Origin: CBDDKS01 sp965230335
Lineage (GTDB): Bacteria; Pseudomonadota; Gammaproteobacteria; Enterobacterales; Kangiellaceae
Assembly (NCBI GenBank): GCA_965230335.1
Contig: CBDDKS010000006.1
Span: 1,116,001 to 1,180,000 of the forward strand
Length of the DNA: 64,000 nt
Direction: 5' to 3'
The notes under the pieces are model-generated. The model made no database searches and was not told the origin of the DNA. It was given only the letters and a program-made list of their open reading frames with translations. A program made the position numbers and the translations under genes. Shown here piece by piece: positions 25,259 through 34,158 of the stretch (its first letter is position 1; each line of letters starts with the position of its first letter).

Positions 25259-26311
25259 TTACATCTTGCCACCAATACCAAAAGGTAATTTAAAGTTGAA
25301 TCCCAAGTAAGGTTCATCTTCATCTGTCATACCAAAGGCAACACCAAATTTCACTTTCCATTTTGCATTCCAGGGATAAACATTAGCCCGTATTTTTAAA
25401 TCTTCAGTACCATTAAAAATAACAGACCATAATAAACTACCCTGTCTATCATAGAAAACACCCAAACTTTCTCTGGCTTCAAAATCAATGGTGTCTTCTC
25501 TCACGTTTAAATCAGTCATTGCTAAACCGGCGCCCCAGGATAAATGATCGCCAGATCCTAAAGTATGACTGATACCAATCAATGTATTCAAACCAAAAAA
25601 CACAAATAATCGTTTATTATCACTAGGAAAAACCGACATACGTGCAACATAATTAATACCATTATTGGAAAAAGTTTCTTTCTCTGAATCAAAATACATT
25701 AAACTTGGCCATATAACAGGATCCAAATGTTTACGAACAAACCCTGACACTTTATCATTTGAAAATAACAACATACCTAATGGACGAAATATGTAAAAAT
25801 CTGCAACAGCATCATCAGCTTTTGATGTTTTTTTCTCAAAAACTTCCTGCAAAAGTTCACCTGTCATAGCCAGACTTATTGACCAAAGTTGTGCATACTG
25901 ACTATCAATTGAGCGAAAATATTCCAAATCTCTCCGATAAACCATACCCCCTCCTAGTAAATGCAAAAAATAATTGGGGATTGCTGCTTTGGATTCAGAA
26001 AAAAAATCAGGATCGATAGGTAAAACCTGTCGATTAACAAAACGTCTGAAGCCCCCTTCTTCATCAATGGCTTGTTTAGGATGGGTTAAATTACGTAGCA
26101 CTTCATCCAATCGCTCATTAAAGTTATCTTGATCAAAGTTTTCTGGTAATTGTAATGTATCGTAACTATAGGATAATAAACTATTCAACGGTGTATAAAG
26201 AGAATCAGAACCTATATCATATTTTCGATAATACTCTTGTGCTGTCACTGATTTTTGCACAGTCATTGTGATAACGATTAAAAAAAATAACACATTACAT
26301 ACTTTCATCAT
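25259..26311 (-). CDS. hypothetical secreted or outer-membrane protein
   Basis: A 350-residue protein with a signal peptide ending KSVTAQE. I do not recognise the family. The N-terminal half is helical and charged. The C-terminal 150 residues alternate hydrophobic and polar residues with aromatic girdle-like positions (SLLWSVIFNGTEDLKI, WKVKFGVAFGMT, YLGFNFKLPFGIGGKM). This suggests beta strands, possibly a small outer-membrane barrel or a sheet packed on the membrane. It starts inside the stop of lnt (ATGA overlap), so it is the last gene of a corC-lnt operon and may serve the envelope. Confidence 0.7.
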   Translation of the reverse strand: MMKVCNVLFFLIVITMTVQKSVTAQEYYRKYDIGSDSLYTPLNSLLSYSYDTLQLPENFDQDNFNERLDEVLRNLTHPKQAIDEEGGFRRFVNRQVLPIDPDFFSESKAAIPNYFLHLLGGGMVYRRDLEYFRSIDSQYAQLWSISLAMTGELLQEVFEKKTSKADDAVADFYIFRPLGMLLFSNDKVSGFVRKHLDPVIWPSLMYFDSEKETFSNNGINYVARMSVFPSDNKRLFVFFGLNTLIGISHTLGSGDHLSWGAGLAMTDLNVREDTIDFEARESLGVFYDRQGSLLWSVIFNGTEDLKIRANVYPWNAKWKVKFGVAFGMTDEDEPYLGFNFKLPFGIGGKM

Positions 26312-27885
26312 TCACTCTTCTTTTGTTTCTGTTTTTTTGTTTCTGTCTTTTGGTTTAAATGAAACTGTCGGCAACAAAACCACAAAAGTCCATATCCTAA
26401 AATAATCACCAGGCTTATGGTAACAAAAGGACCCCAGGTTAAAAATAATGTTGGTTTTGCGGTTAACTCGCCTTTATAGTTTAAAGTATTTTCTTCAAAT
26501 GCTTTGATTTGAGAAATAATCTGTCCCTGATAATTCATAACAGCCGTAATCCCGGTATTAGTTGAGCGCAACAGAGGCAACCCTGTTTCCAGCGCTCTCA
26601 TGCGTGCGATTTCCAAATGTTGATGTGGACCCCAGGAACGACCAAACCACGCATCATTACTAATGGTGACCAATATAGGAAAGCCTCGATGATAACCGTC
26701 CTTTGCAATGGACAAAACATGACTTTGATAAGCAATTTCATAACAAATGGCTGGAATAATCACCAGTTCATTCAATACTAAAGATTGTTGATATTGATTA
26801 CCTTGTGAAAAAGACGACATAGGTAAATCAAAAAAGTCAATTAACCCTCTTAACCATGCCTCTAAAGGTACAAATTCACCAAAAGGTACCAGATGATATT
26901 TATCGTATCTTTGTTGCGACTCCCCTAAACTGATCAAAGAAGAATAATATTCATCTTTTTTCTCAAAAGTAACAATACCGGTTAATAAATGTGTTTTGGT
27001 ATTTTTTGATTGCTGTTGCCATCGATCAAACCAGGGCTTCACCCGGTTTCTGGACGCTGGAATGGCTGACTCTGGTAGAATGATCAAATCAGACTGCCAA
27101 TTTTTTTTAATCAGATTATCGTAGCGATTAAGAATATCAACTCTTTTTTGAAGGGACCATTTTTCATTTTGATCAATATTCGGTTGCACCAACACAAGAT
27201 CAAGTATGCGACTGTGTTTTATGCCATCATAAGCACTATTTTTTAACACGCCTCCACAGACGACTAGAAAACCAATGCAGATTGTTGTGATTATTTTTTC
27301 TCGTTTCCCAACCTCAAATAGAACAAGATAAATCATAACCAATATCATCATAACCACTAAAGATAATCCATAAGCACCAGAAAGTACGGCCCAACCTGCC
27401 AACCAGGTATCGATCCATCCATAACTGATATACAACCATGGAAACCCCGTAAAGAAAATAGAAATAATGCCTTCAAAACCTACCCAAATTATTGGAAAAG
27501 CCAGTAAGAACCACTGTCTACCTTTTTTCTGATAAACTTTAGCTAACGTCCAGGCCAACAAGCTTTTAAAGCAGGAAAGAAAAACAACAAATAGAGACGT
27601 TAAGAAAACACTTAAAGCAAGAGTGGCATGACCAAACAAATGGATACTCACATGTACCCAACTCACACCGACACCATAAAAACCAATGCCATAAAAAAAA
27701 CCAATCCATAATGTTTTTTTTGTACAAACCCTATCTAATAACATCATGAATCCCAGTACTGACACTATCAAACAAGGCCACCAGCCAAGAGGGGCTAAGC
27801 CCAAAGGAAATATGGCACCTAAAATACTGGCAAGAAAAAATAATGTCCAACTTTTACATTGTAAAAGTTGTGTATGAATTTTCAT
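26308..27885 (-). CDS. lnt: apolipoprotein N-acyltransferase
   Basis: Lnt adds the third acyl chain to the N-terminal cysteine of lipoproteins at the periplasmic face of the inner membrane. The 525-residue protein has about six N-terminal membrane segments, then a nitrilase (carbon-nitrogen hydrolase) domain. The catalytic triad is visible: Glu in LIILPESAIPA, Lys in YDKYHLVPFGE and Cys in PAICYEIAY. FVPLEAWLRGL and NTGITAVMN are typical of Lnt. A final membrane helix and a Lys-rich tail end the protein. It is 28 bases downstream of corC, the usual gammaproteobacterial pairing. Confidence 0.96.
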   Translation of the reverse strand: MKIHTQLLQCKSWTLFFLASILGAIFPLGLAPLGWWPCLIVSVLGFMMLLDRVCTKKTLWIGFFYGIGFYGVGVSWVHVSIHLFGHATLALSVFLTSLFVVFLSCFKSLLAWTLAKVYQKKGRQWFLLAFPIIWVGFEGIISIFFTGFPWLYISYGWIDTWLAGWAVLSGAYGLSLVVMMILVMIYLVLFEVGKREKIITTICIGFLVVCGGVLKNSAYDGIKHSRILDLVLVQPNIDQNEKWSLQKRVDILNRYDNLIKKNWQSDLIILPESAIPASRNRVKPWFDRWQQQSKNTKTHLLTGIVTFEKKDEYYSSLISLGESQQRYDKYHLVPFGEFVPLEAWLRGLIDFFDLPMSSFSQGNQYQQSLVLNELVIIPAICYEIAYQSHVLSIAKDGYHRGFPILVTISNDAWFGRSWGPHQHLEIARMRALETGLPLLRSTNTGITAVMNYQGQIISQIKAFEENTLNYKGELTAKPTLFLTWGPFVTISLVIILGYGLLWFCCRQFHLNQKTETKKQKQKKSE

Positions 27886-27913
27886 TTAAACAAGAATCCT
27901 TAATATCACCTTA

Positions 27914-28810
27914 TCAAGAAACATTATTTTGTTGACAATCTTCTTTCAACAACTCATTCTCTTTCAAAATATCCATATTTAATAATTTAACCCGTCTGGT
28001 ATCTGCCGAAATAACTTTAAATTGAAATTGTTCGATACGTGTTGTTTCACCGCGTATCGGCATATGACCAAAAGCCTGCAAAATCAATCCACCCAAAGTA
28101 TCAAACTCTTCATCACTTAAATCGCATTCAAAGTATTTATTAAACTCGCCTATGGGTGTTGTTGCCTTAACCACAAACTGTGAATCCGAGTGTGCTTTAA
28201 TATAATCATCTTCTTCATCAATATCATGTTCATCTTCAATTTCACCAACAATTTGTTCCAACACATCTTCTATAGTGACCAGCCCTGCAACACTGCCATA
28301 TTCATCGACAACAATGGCCATATGATTTCTATTATCACGGAATTCTTTTAACAACACATCCAGACGTTTACTTTCTGGAACGACAACAGAAGGACGCAAA
28401 ATATCTTTCAAATCAAAACGTGATAACACTTTGCCGGTATTCATTTGTTCTAATAAGAAAGGAAGGAGATCTTTTGCCAATAAAATACCTTCAATATCAT
28501 CCAGATTATCGCCAGCTACAGGAAAACGGGAATGTGCTGACTCAATCATAATTGCTAAAACATCCTGCGCACTCATATCCTCCTGAACAACAACCATTTG
28601 CGAGCGGGGAATCATAATATCTCTGACTTGCATATCAGCTATTTGAAAAACCCCTTCCAACATGGTTAACACTTCCTGATTAATCAATGCGTTTTCTTGT
28701 GCTGTTTTCAGAACTTCCAGAATACTGGCTCTATCCTTAGGTGCGCTATGAAATATTTGCCCTAATCGTTCAAACCAGGACAAACTGGGAGGTTGACTAT
28801 CGTCGTTCAT
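27914..28810 (-). CDS. corC: CorC/YbeX CBS-domain transporter-associated protein
   Basis: 298 residues: a short N-terminal linker, then two CBS domains. The first contains VRDIMIPRSQMVVVQEDMSAQD and the second VVVPESKRLDVLLKEFRDN and YGSVAGLVTIEDVLEQIVG. A CorC_HlyC domain closes the protein (DEEFDTLGGLILQAFGHMP). The protein is implicated in Mg/Co handling and, in recent work on YbeX, in ribosome homeostasis. It heads the corC-lnt pair; a 224-base gap with a hairpin separates it from ybeY, so it may have its own promoter. Confidence 0.94.
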   Translation of the reverse strand: MNDDSQPPSLSWFERLGQIFHSAPKDRASILEVLKTAQENALINQEVLTMLEGVFQIADMQVRDIMIPRSQMVVVQEDMSAQDVLAIMIESAHSRFPVAGDNLDDIEGILLAKDLLPFLLEQMNTGKVLSRFDLKDILRPSVVVPESKRLDVLLKEFRDNRNHMAIVVDEYGSVAGLVTIEDVLEQIVGEIEDEHDIDEEDDYIKAHSDSQFVVKATTPIGEFNKYFECDLSDEEFDTLGGLILQAFGHMPIRGETTRIEQFQFKVISADTRRVKLLNMDILKENELLKEDCQQNNVS

Positions 28811-28852
28811 ATAAACCCTCTGTTATCGATATAGTTGGATTATCATACGGAT

Positions 28853-28884
28853 TATATTTTGAATATCTCTTTTTTCAAAATATA
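28853..28884. repeat. 11-bp inverted repeat between ybeY and corC
   Basis: TATATTTTGAA-N10-TTCAAAATATA is a perfect inverted repeat in a 224-base gap inside an otherwise compact gene run. It lacks a T-run in the sense direction, so it may be an operator, an RNA-processing hairpin or a weak terminator. Confidence 0.5.
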
Positions 28885-29034
28885 GTTTACCTTCAAGCAT
28901 CATAACCAAGATCACCTGTGTATTTCAAACGATACCTGCATCTTCGATAACTACAGTTATCAAGTCGCATTCTATGTGATCTTTGTTACACATCATCTAT
29001 TATTTCTTTTCATGATATAGCATTTGTTCATCAT

Positions 29035-29595
29035 TCATAGATAAGGATTTGTAAAGCCTAACACCTGTAAAATATCAATTTCTAACTTTTCCATCACTTC
29101 TGCCTCTTGTACTTCAATATGATCATAACCTAATAAATGTAGCGTTCCATGAACTATCATATGCGCCCAGTGAGCACTCACTTTTTTATGCTGTTCTTTG
29201 GCCTCCGATTCGATAATATCAACACAGAGCACCAAATCACCCAAAAGCTTCTCGGAAATACAGTCGGGTAATTCTGCAGGAAACGATAAAATATTGGTGG
29301 CTTTATTTTGCCCACGATAAGTATGATTAAGACGTTGGCTCTCTTCTTTTTCAACAAAAGCAATTGACACTTCTATCGTTGGTTCTTCATTAATAGTTGG
29401 TTCTTCATGAGTATTTATTTCAGTCGAAGAATTTTCCAAGGGGTTTGTATTGAGTATCTCTGTATCCAAAATAGTTCCTGCATCCAAAATAGTTCCGGCT
29501 TGTAAAATCGTCTGTGAAACAATGTCTGTCATAACTGATTTATCAGGCAAGTGCTCATAGTCATGGGTTTGATGAATACTAATATTAACTTTCAT
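29035..29595 (-). CDS. ybeY: endoribonuclease YbeY with an internal low-complexity insertion
   Basis: YbeY is a zinc-dependent RNase acting in 16S rRNA maturation and ribosome quality control. The metal site HGTLHLLGYDH is intact near residues 145-155, and TNILSFPAELP is conserved. The product is 186 residues against a usual 150-160. The excess is a Thr/Glu/Asn-rich insertion at about 30-72 with tandem repeats (AGTILD twice, EEPTI twice). At DNA level this corresponds to an 18-base repeat with ATCCAAAATAGTTCC near 29466-29495. It lies between the first strand and the rest of the fold. It is 20 bases after ybeZ. Confidence 0.93.
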   Translation of the reverse strand: MKVNISIHQTHDYEHLPDKSVMTDIVSQTILQAGTILDAGTILDTEILNTNPLENSSTEINTHEEPTINEEPTIEVSIAFVEKEESQRLNHTYRGQNKATNILSFPAELPDCISEKLLGDLVLCVDIIESEAKEQHKKVSAHWAHMIVHGTLHLLGYDHIEVQEAEVMEKLEIDILQVLGFTNPYL

Positions 29596-29615
29596 CGTCT
29601 TTATAAAAAATATGC

Positions 29616-30635
29616 TTATGCTTCATTCCGAAAATGCAGGGTTTCTTTATTTTGCGGTGATGCTTCATTGTCCCGATCGTACTTTTCGTAAGCTTTTACC
29701 ACACTCTGCACAACAGGATGGCGAACAACATCCTCTGCCTCAAAAAAGGTAAAATGAACCTGATTAACCTTGTTTAATACTTCTGTTGCCTGTTTTAATC
29801 CAGAAAGTTTTCCTCTTGGTAAATCAATTTGTGTCAAATCACCCGTTACAACAGCCTTTGAATTAAAACCAATGCGTGTTAATAACATTTTCATTTGTTC
29901 TGATGTTGTGTTTTGACTTTCATCTAAAATGATAAATGCTTCATTGAGTGTTCTCCCTCTCATATAGGCCAAAGGAGCCACTTCAATCACATGTCGTTCC
30001 ATTAGTTTAGCCACACGTTCAAAACCTAACATTTCGTACAGAGCATCATATAAAGGGCGTAAATAAGGATCGACTTTTTGTGCCATATCACCCGGTAAAA
30101 ATCCCAAACGTTCTCCTGCTTCAACAGCGGGCCGCGTTAAAATAATACGACGCACTTCCTGTCGTTCTAAGGCATCCACTGCACAAGCCACGGCCAAATA
30201 GGTTTTTCCTGTTCCAGCTGGACCAATACCAAAACTGATATCATGATTTAAAATAGCCTCCACATATTGCTTTTGATTTTTTCCTCTAGGCTTAATTACG
30301 CCTCGACGTGTTTTGATAACACGTGAAGCCTGTTTATTATCTTCTATGGTCACTTTCAATAAATTTGCATGCTCTTGCAACGTTAAATGAATTTGAGCAA
30401 CGGTTAGCACTTTTTGTGACGCAGTTTCTTGATATAAAGCCTCTAGTAAATCACGACCAATCTGAATGTTTTTTTGTTCACCAATCAATGTAAATCTATG
30501 TCCAAGATTACGAATTTCTATATTGATACGTTTTTCTATTAGACGAAAATTTTCGTCTAAATAACCGCAAAGGCTGGCCAAACGGTCATTATCATTGGGT
30601 TCAAGTTGGAAAATAATTTCTGTTGAATGATTCAA
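29616..30635 (-). CDS. ybeZ: PhoH-family ATPase YbeZ
   Basis: 339 residues: an N-terminal KH-like region, then a PhoH P-loop ATPase. GPAGTGKTYLA is Walker A (near 137-147), FIILDESQNTT is Walker B, and TRIGFNSKAVVTGDLTQIDLP is characteristic. YbeZ partners YbeY in rRNA processing. Despite the PhoH family name, no Pho-type box is seen here. The gene lies between miaB (19 bases) and ybeY (20 bases), the conserved order. Confidence 0.95.
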   Translation of the reverse strand: MNHSTEIIFQLEPNDNDRLASLCGYLDENFRLIEKRINIEIRNLGHRFTLIGEQKNIQIGRDLLEALYQETASQKVLTVAQIHLTLQEHANLLKVTIEDNKQASRVIKTRRGVIKPRGKNQKQYVEAILNHDISFGIGPAGTGKTYLAVACAVDALERQEVRRIILTRPAVEAGERLGFLPGDMAQKVDPYLRPLYDALYEMLGFERVAKLMERHVIEVAPLAYMRGRTLNEAFIILDESQNTTSEQMKMLLTRIGFNSKAVVTGDLTQIDLPRGKLSGLKQATEVLNKVNQVHFTFFEAEDVVRHPVVQSVVKAYEKYDRDNEASPQNKETLHFRNEA

Positions 30636-30654
30636 AATAATGCCAGTAAATAAT

Positions 30655-31986
30655 TTATTGTATCCAGTCGGCTCTTAATGAATTCGGCAAAGCTTCAGTA
30701 ATACAAACATCGGCAAATTGACCAATTAACTTATGTGAACCAGAAAAATTAACCACTCGATTATTTTCTGTTCGACCACTCAATTGCATTAAATCTTTTT
30801 TACTGGGACCTTCTACTAAAATCTTCTGTTGAGTACCCACCATGCGTCGACTGATGGCCATGGTTTGTTGGTTAATTCTTTGCTGTATCAATTGAAGACG
30901 ATGCTTTTTCTCTTCAAGCGGTGTGTCATCAGAGAGATCACTCGCTGGTGTTCCTGGGCGCGCACTATAAATAAAACTAAAGCTGTAGTCATAATCCATT
31001 TCAGCTATGAAATTCAGGGTTTGTTCAAAATCGTCTTGTGTTTCTCCAGGAAATCCAATAATAAAATCTGATGACAAGCTGATATCTGGACGCAACTTTT
31101 TCAAACGTAGCATTTTCTCTCGATAATCATCAACCGTATGCCCTCTTTTCATGGCAGCAAGAATACGATCTGATCCACTTTGTATGGGCAAATGCAAGTG
31201 GCTAACCAACTCAGGTACATCGCCATAGACATCAATTAAACTGTCTGAAAATTCCACAGGATGAGACGTTGTAAACCGAATACGATCAATGCCGTCAATC
31301 ACTGCGATATAACTCATGAGCTCTGCCAAATCAATCATGCGCCCCTCATGATTCAAACCACGATACGCATTAACATTTTGTCCTAGTAAATTGACTTCTC
31401 TCACACCTTGTTCAGCCAATTGTGCAATTTCCACAATCACATCATCAAATGGCCGACTGACTTCTTCTCCTCTGGTATAAGGCACAACACAAAATGAACA
31501 ATATTTACTACATCCTTCCATAATAGACACAAAAGCCGTTGCCCCATCAGCTTTGGGTTCAGGCAGCCGATCAAATTTTTCAATTTCCGGGAAAGAAATA
31601 TCAACCAAGGCTTTTTTGGGGTTTTCCTGCTCAATCTGATCGAGCATTTCTGGCACACGATGTAATGTCTGAGGCCCAAAAATCATATCAACATAAGGTG
31701 CTCTTTGATAAATCACATCACCTTCCTGACTTGCCACACATCCACCAACACCGATCATAATATCTGGGCGTTTCTGCTTTAGGTGACGCCACTGTCCCAA
31801 TTGTGAAAATACCTTTTCTTGGGCTTTTTCTCTTATGGAACAAGTGTTTAACAATAAAACATCGGCTTCTTCAGCCGTACTCGTTAACTCAAGATCATGA
31901 CTTTCACCCAATAATTCCGCCATTCTGGACGAATCATATTCGTTCATCTGGCAACCCCAGGTTTTTATATAGAGTTTCTTACCCAT
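30655..31986 (-). CDS. miaB: tRNA-2-methylthio-N6-dimethylallyladenosine synthase MiaB
   Basis: A radical-SAM methylthiotransferase acting on i6A37 of tRNAs reading UNN codons. The 443-residue protein has the UPF0004 domain with three cluster cysteines (WGCQMNEYDS, LLNTCSIREKA, GGCVASQEG). The radical-SAM triad is CSKYCSFCVVPYTRGEE, and a TRAM domain ends the protein. It heads the miaB-ybeZ-ybeY run. The upstream gap to the next minus-strand gene is about 130 bases and contains no recognisable promoter to my eye. Confidence 0.97.
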   Translation of the reverse strand: MGKKLYIKTWGCQMNEYDSSRMAELLGESHDLELTSTAEEADVLLLNTCSIREKAQEKVFSQLGQWRHLKQKRPDIMIGVGGCVASQEGDVIYQRAPYVDMIFGPQTLHRVPEMLDQIEQENPKKALVDISFPEIEKFDRLPEPKADGATAFVSIMEGCSKYCSFCVVPYTRGEEVSRPFDDVIVEIAQLAEQGVREVNLLGQNVNAYRGLNHEGRMIDLAELMSYIAVIDGIDRIRFTTSHPVEFSDSLIDVYGDVPELVSHLHLPIQSGSDRILAAMKRGHTVDDYREKMLRLKKLRPDISLSSDFIIGFPGETQDDFEQTLNFIAEMDYDYSFSFIYSARPGTPASDLSDDTPLEEKKHRLQLIQQRINQQTMAISRRMVGTQQKILVEGPSKKDLMQLSGRTENNRVVNFSGSHKLIGQFADVCITEALPNSLRADWIQ

Positions 31987-32119
31987 ACAATTAATGAAAT
32001 ATTAGCCGTGTTACTCATTTAAGCGAACCGGCGATTATATACGCAAACTCACTGAAAATATATGTTTCAAATAATTTGAAGTATATACAATAACTTAGGG
32101 CAGATATAAACAGCTGAGG

Positions 32120-32446
32120 TTAATTATCAATAGAACGTATTAAGGTTTTTTCCACCTGATCGAGTTCTTCTTCAATATTTTCCTCATCATACTCAATGGG
32201 ATCGTCCATATCTATCATACCTTGTGAATTGTCTGAATAACCCAAACTTTCAACATCACTGACCGAAGACATCACCATTTTTTGCTTGGCAGCCAGTGAT
32301 GCACGACTCATTAATTCTGCTTGAATGTCATACACCCCTTGAGCCAATATCGCTAATTGCTTTTCTTCACGTTCATCGGTAAAAGGTACTTCGTTAATTT
32401 GACGAAGCAGTTTTTTTAGAAATTGTTGGGTCCAGTTGTCCATCAA
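32120..32446 (-). CDS. small acidic hypothetical protein
   Basis: A 108-residue cytosolic protein without signal or membrane segment. The N-terminal half is helical with a basic-hydrophobic pattern (WTQQFLKKLLRQINEV). The second half is very acidic (DMDDPIEYDEENIEEELDQVEK), which could mimic nucleic acid or bind a basic partner. Family not recognised. It stands alone between miaB and the divergent gene at 32756. Confidence 0.6.
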   Translation of the reverse strand: MMDNWTQQFLKKLLRQINEVPFTDEREEKQLAILAQGVYDIQAELMSRASLAAKQKMVMSSVSDVESLGYSDNSQGMIDMDDPIEYDEENIEEELDQVEKTLIRSIDN

Positions 32447-32581
32447 TGATTCTCTTTAGTGAATACAATAACATGCCTACTAAAAAATCAGGCGGTATTA
32501 ATAATGTTAGTCTTTAAACTCAATTTTTCAATTTTGATACAAATTTTAGGATGAACTGATTTTTTAAGTATTTAACATATA

Positions 32582-32620
32582 ACTGAATCAATATATTTGG
32601 GTAGTGTGATTGTCTTTGTG
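32582..32620 (-). repeat. dispersed repeat tail, copy D (inverted)
   Basis: ACTGAATCAATATATTTGGG then TAGTGTGATTGTCTTTGTG is the reverse complement, with few changes, of the tails at 46296-46333 and 58417-58454. Confidence 0.75.
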
Positions 32621-32661
32621 CCAGTTTAAGTGATTTAGCTATATCTCAAGTTTAAAATAAC

Positions 32662-32700
32662 CTGGAAACTTCCAGAAAAATTCATGGAATGGATATTCCA
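32662..32700 (+). promoter_or_regulatory. tandem palindromes before the cysteine-rich gene (operator candidate)
   Basis: CTGGAA-AC-TTCCAG and TGGAAT-GGAT-ATTCCA share TGGAA/TTCCA half-sites, with centres 24 bases apart. They lie 56-94 bases before the chosen ATG. The N8 spacing and flanks do not fit the gammaproteobacterial LexA site (CTG-N10-CAG). Confidence 0.35.
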
Positions 32701-32755
32701 CATACTTCGTGAATATGTTATTTATGGTTTTTTAATTATCCGGGGAGTTTTCACC

Positions 32756-33454
32756 ATGCATCATACAGAACACCATCAAACAAGCTGTGAATGTAATACA
32801 GCAACGCCTCATATCAAGATGGGTAATACGCCAAGCAGTTATTCCATACCTTTATCGCAACTAGATAATGCCAAAGAAAAAGTGAATACACTGCTGTCAA
32901 AAAAATTAAAAAAATCGAAAGCGTTATTAGAAGACTCAACCCTACATTGTTTTGAAAAAGGCTTTGGGTTAGGCAGTTGGGCTATCAGTGAAAAAAAGCT
33001 TACTTTTGCTGCTTATGGTAACCTGGATAAAATACCATCACTGGTTGCATTAGAATTTGATACCAGTTTTTTTGATTCAGCCAGCAAAGGCAAAAATCAA
33101 AATATCTTTTGGATCGATGTCGATATTATTCAACCCATTCCTCGAAAACTTAAAATTCCGTTACGCGGTGTAGGTGTATTAAGAGATCCAAGCAGTGGCA
33201 ACTTATTGCGTTGCGAAAATTTTGAACTAGCAACAGAGCTGGTTGCTGATGTAAAAGACATTGCCAAAATTATTGCCTGTGTTTTGGGATGTGTTGGTTT
33301 ATTCTGTGCCGCATTTTGTGCACCTTTATGTGTTGCTATTATTGCCTGTGTTGCCTGCTTAGGCACATGTGTTGGTGCAAACCTTCCTCAATTTTTGGTT
33401 TGTGTCACTGCTTGTGGTATTGCTCTCGATGGCCTGGAAGATGTCTTAACCTAA
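32756..33454 (+). CDS. hypothetical protein with cysteine-rich hydrophobic C-terminus
   Basis: 232 residues from the ATG at 32756, which has GGGGAG eight bases upstream. A frame from 32684 is possible but lacks a ribosome site. The N-terminus is His-rich with a CEC pair, and there is no signal peptide. A beta-rich middle part contains FGLGSWAISEKKLTFAAYG. The last 65 residues after a VKDIAKII helix hold ten cysteines in a hydrophobic Ala/Val/Leu background (CVLGC, LFCAAFCAPLC, IACVACLGTC, LVCVTAC). That resembles the precursor layout of cysteine-rich bacteriocins such as halocin-C8-like proteins, or a membrane-embedded disulfide or metal domain. No export or modification gene is adjacent. Function unknown. 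Confidence 0.7.
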   Translation: MHHTEHHQTSCECNTATPHIKMGNTPSSYSIPLSQLDNAKEKVNTLLSKKLKKSKALLEDSTLHCFEKGFGLGSWAISEKKLTFAAYGNLDKIPSLVALEFDTSFFDSASKGKNQNIFWIDVDIIQPIPRKLKIPLRGVGVLRDPSSGNLLRCENFELATELVADVKDIAKIIACVLGCVGLFCAAFCAPLCVAIIACVACLGTCVGANLPQFLVCVTACGIALDGLEDVLT

Positions 33455-33483
33455 CTTTAGACTGAAGTGACAAGTACTTAATT

Positions 33484-34143
33484 TTATAGCTGATGATTAT
33501 TTCTGATGATTAAAAAATCTTTGACCATTTGGTCAATATCAAAATCATAGTGATTATCGCTGATTTTACTTTTATCAAAAAAAGCAACTCTCTTTCCATC
33601 CGGATTCACTAAAAAAATTTTACTGGTGTGATCAATAATGTAGTGTTCCGGGTGGTCATCAACCTTATGATAAATGGCCCCAAATTGCCTGGCAAAGGGT
33701 TGTAATACATCATGTGAGGCTGTCACACCAAACATATTCGGATGAAAGGATTGGGTATATTTTTCCAAGTGATCTACAGTATCCCTTTCTGGATCAACAG
33801 AAACCATCTGAACAAACGTATTTTGTAACACTTCTTCTGGTAATTTAGTCAGCATTTGTTTTAATGTTGACATAGTTGCTGGACAAATATCCGGACAATA
33901 GGTATAACCAAAAAAGATAAACGTCCATTGATTTTTCCAATCATTAACATGAAAAGTGCCTCGATTAGATTGTATAAGCCCTTTCACTTTTAGTGCCTTT
34001 TGTTCAGATACCGGATAAACCATGGCATTAACCGGCTGCAATTGATTGTGCCCTGTTTTTGTATTTTTATGAAGGTATATGCCTAGTAGTATCACTATCA
34101 CAAGAATGAGAGAAACATTGCGAATTTGTTTTAAATATTTCAT
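33484..34143 (-). CDS. SCO1/SenC copper chaperone for cytochrome oxidase
   Basis: 219 residues anchored by one N-terminal helix, with a periplasmic thioredoxin-like fold. The copper site is complete: CPDIC in FFGYTYCPDICPATM and a distal His in IIDHTSKIFLV. SCO proteins help metallate the CuA centre of CoxII. It is the last gene of the long minus-strand cox assembly run, 15 bases after ctaB, and is convergent with the cysteine-rich gene. Confidence 0.94.
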   Translation of the reverse strand: MKYLKQIRNVSLILVIVILLGIYLHKNTKTGHNQLQPVNAMVYPVSEQKALKVKGLIQSNRGTFHVNDWKNQWTFIFFGYTYCPDICPATMSTLKQMLTKLPEEVLQNTFVQMVSVDPERDTVDHLEKYTQSFHPNMFGVTASHDVLQPFARQFGAIYHKVDDHPEHYIIDHTSKIFLVNPDGKRVAFFDKSKISDNHYDFDIDQMVKDFLIIRNNHQL

Positions 34144-34158
34144 ACGGAACTCAATAAT

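Larger units (their letters stand above)
32447..32755. other. divergent intergenic region with repeat copy D and two small palindromes
   Basis: It contains an inverted copy of the dispersed repeat tail (32582-32620) and two TGGAA/TTCCA palindromes (32662-32675 and 32685-32700) just before the cysteine-rich gene. The remainder is AT-rich and unremarkable. Confidence 0.65.

Noticed and set aside
29616..30635. Pho regulon membership of ybeZ because of the PhoH family name
   Set aside because: No Pho-box-like repeats upstream; the gene belongs to the miaB-ybeZ-ybeY RNA-processing run.
32662..32675. LexA box for CTGGAA-AC-TTCCAG
   Set aside because: Spacing is CTG-N8-CAG, not the CTG-N10-CAG of the gammaproteobacterial LexA site, and the gene has no SOS link.
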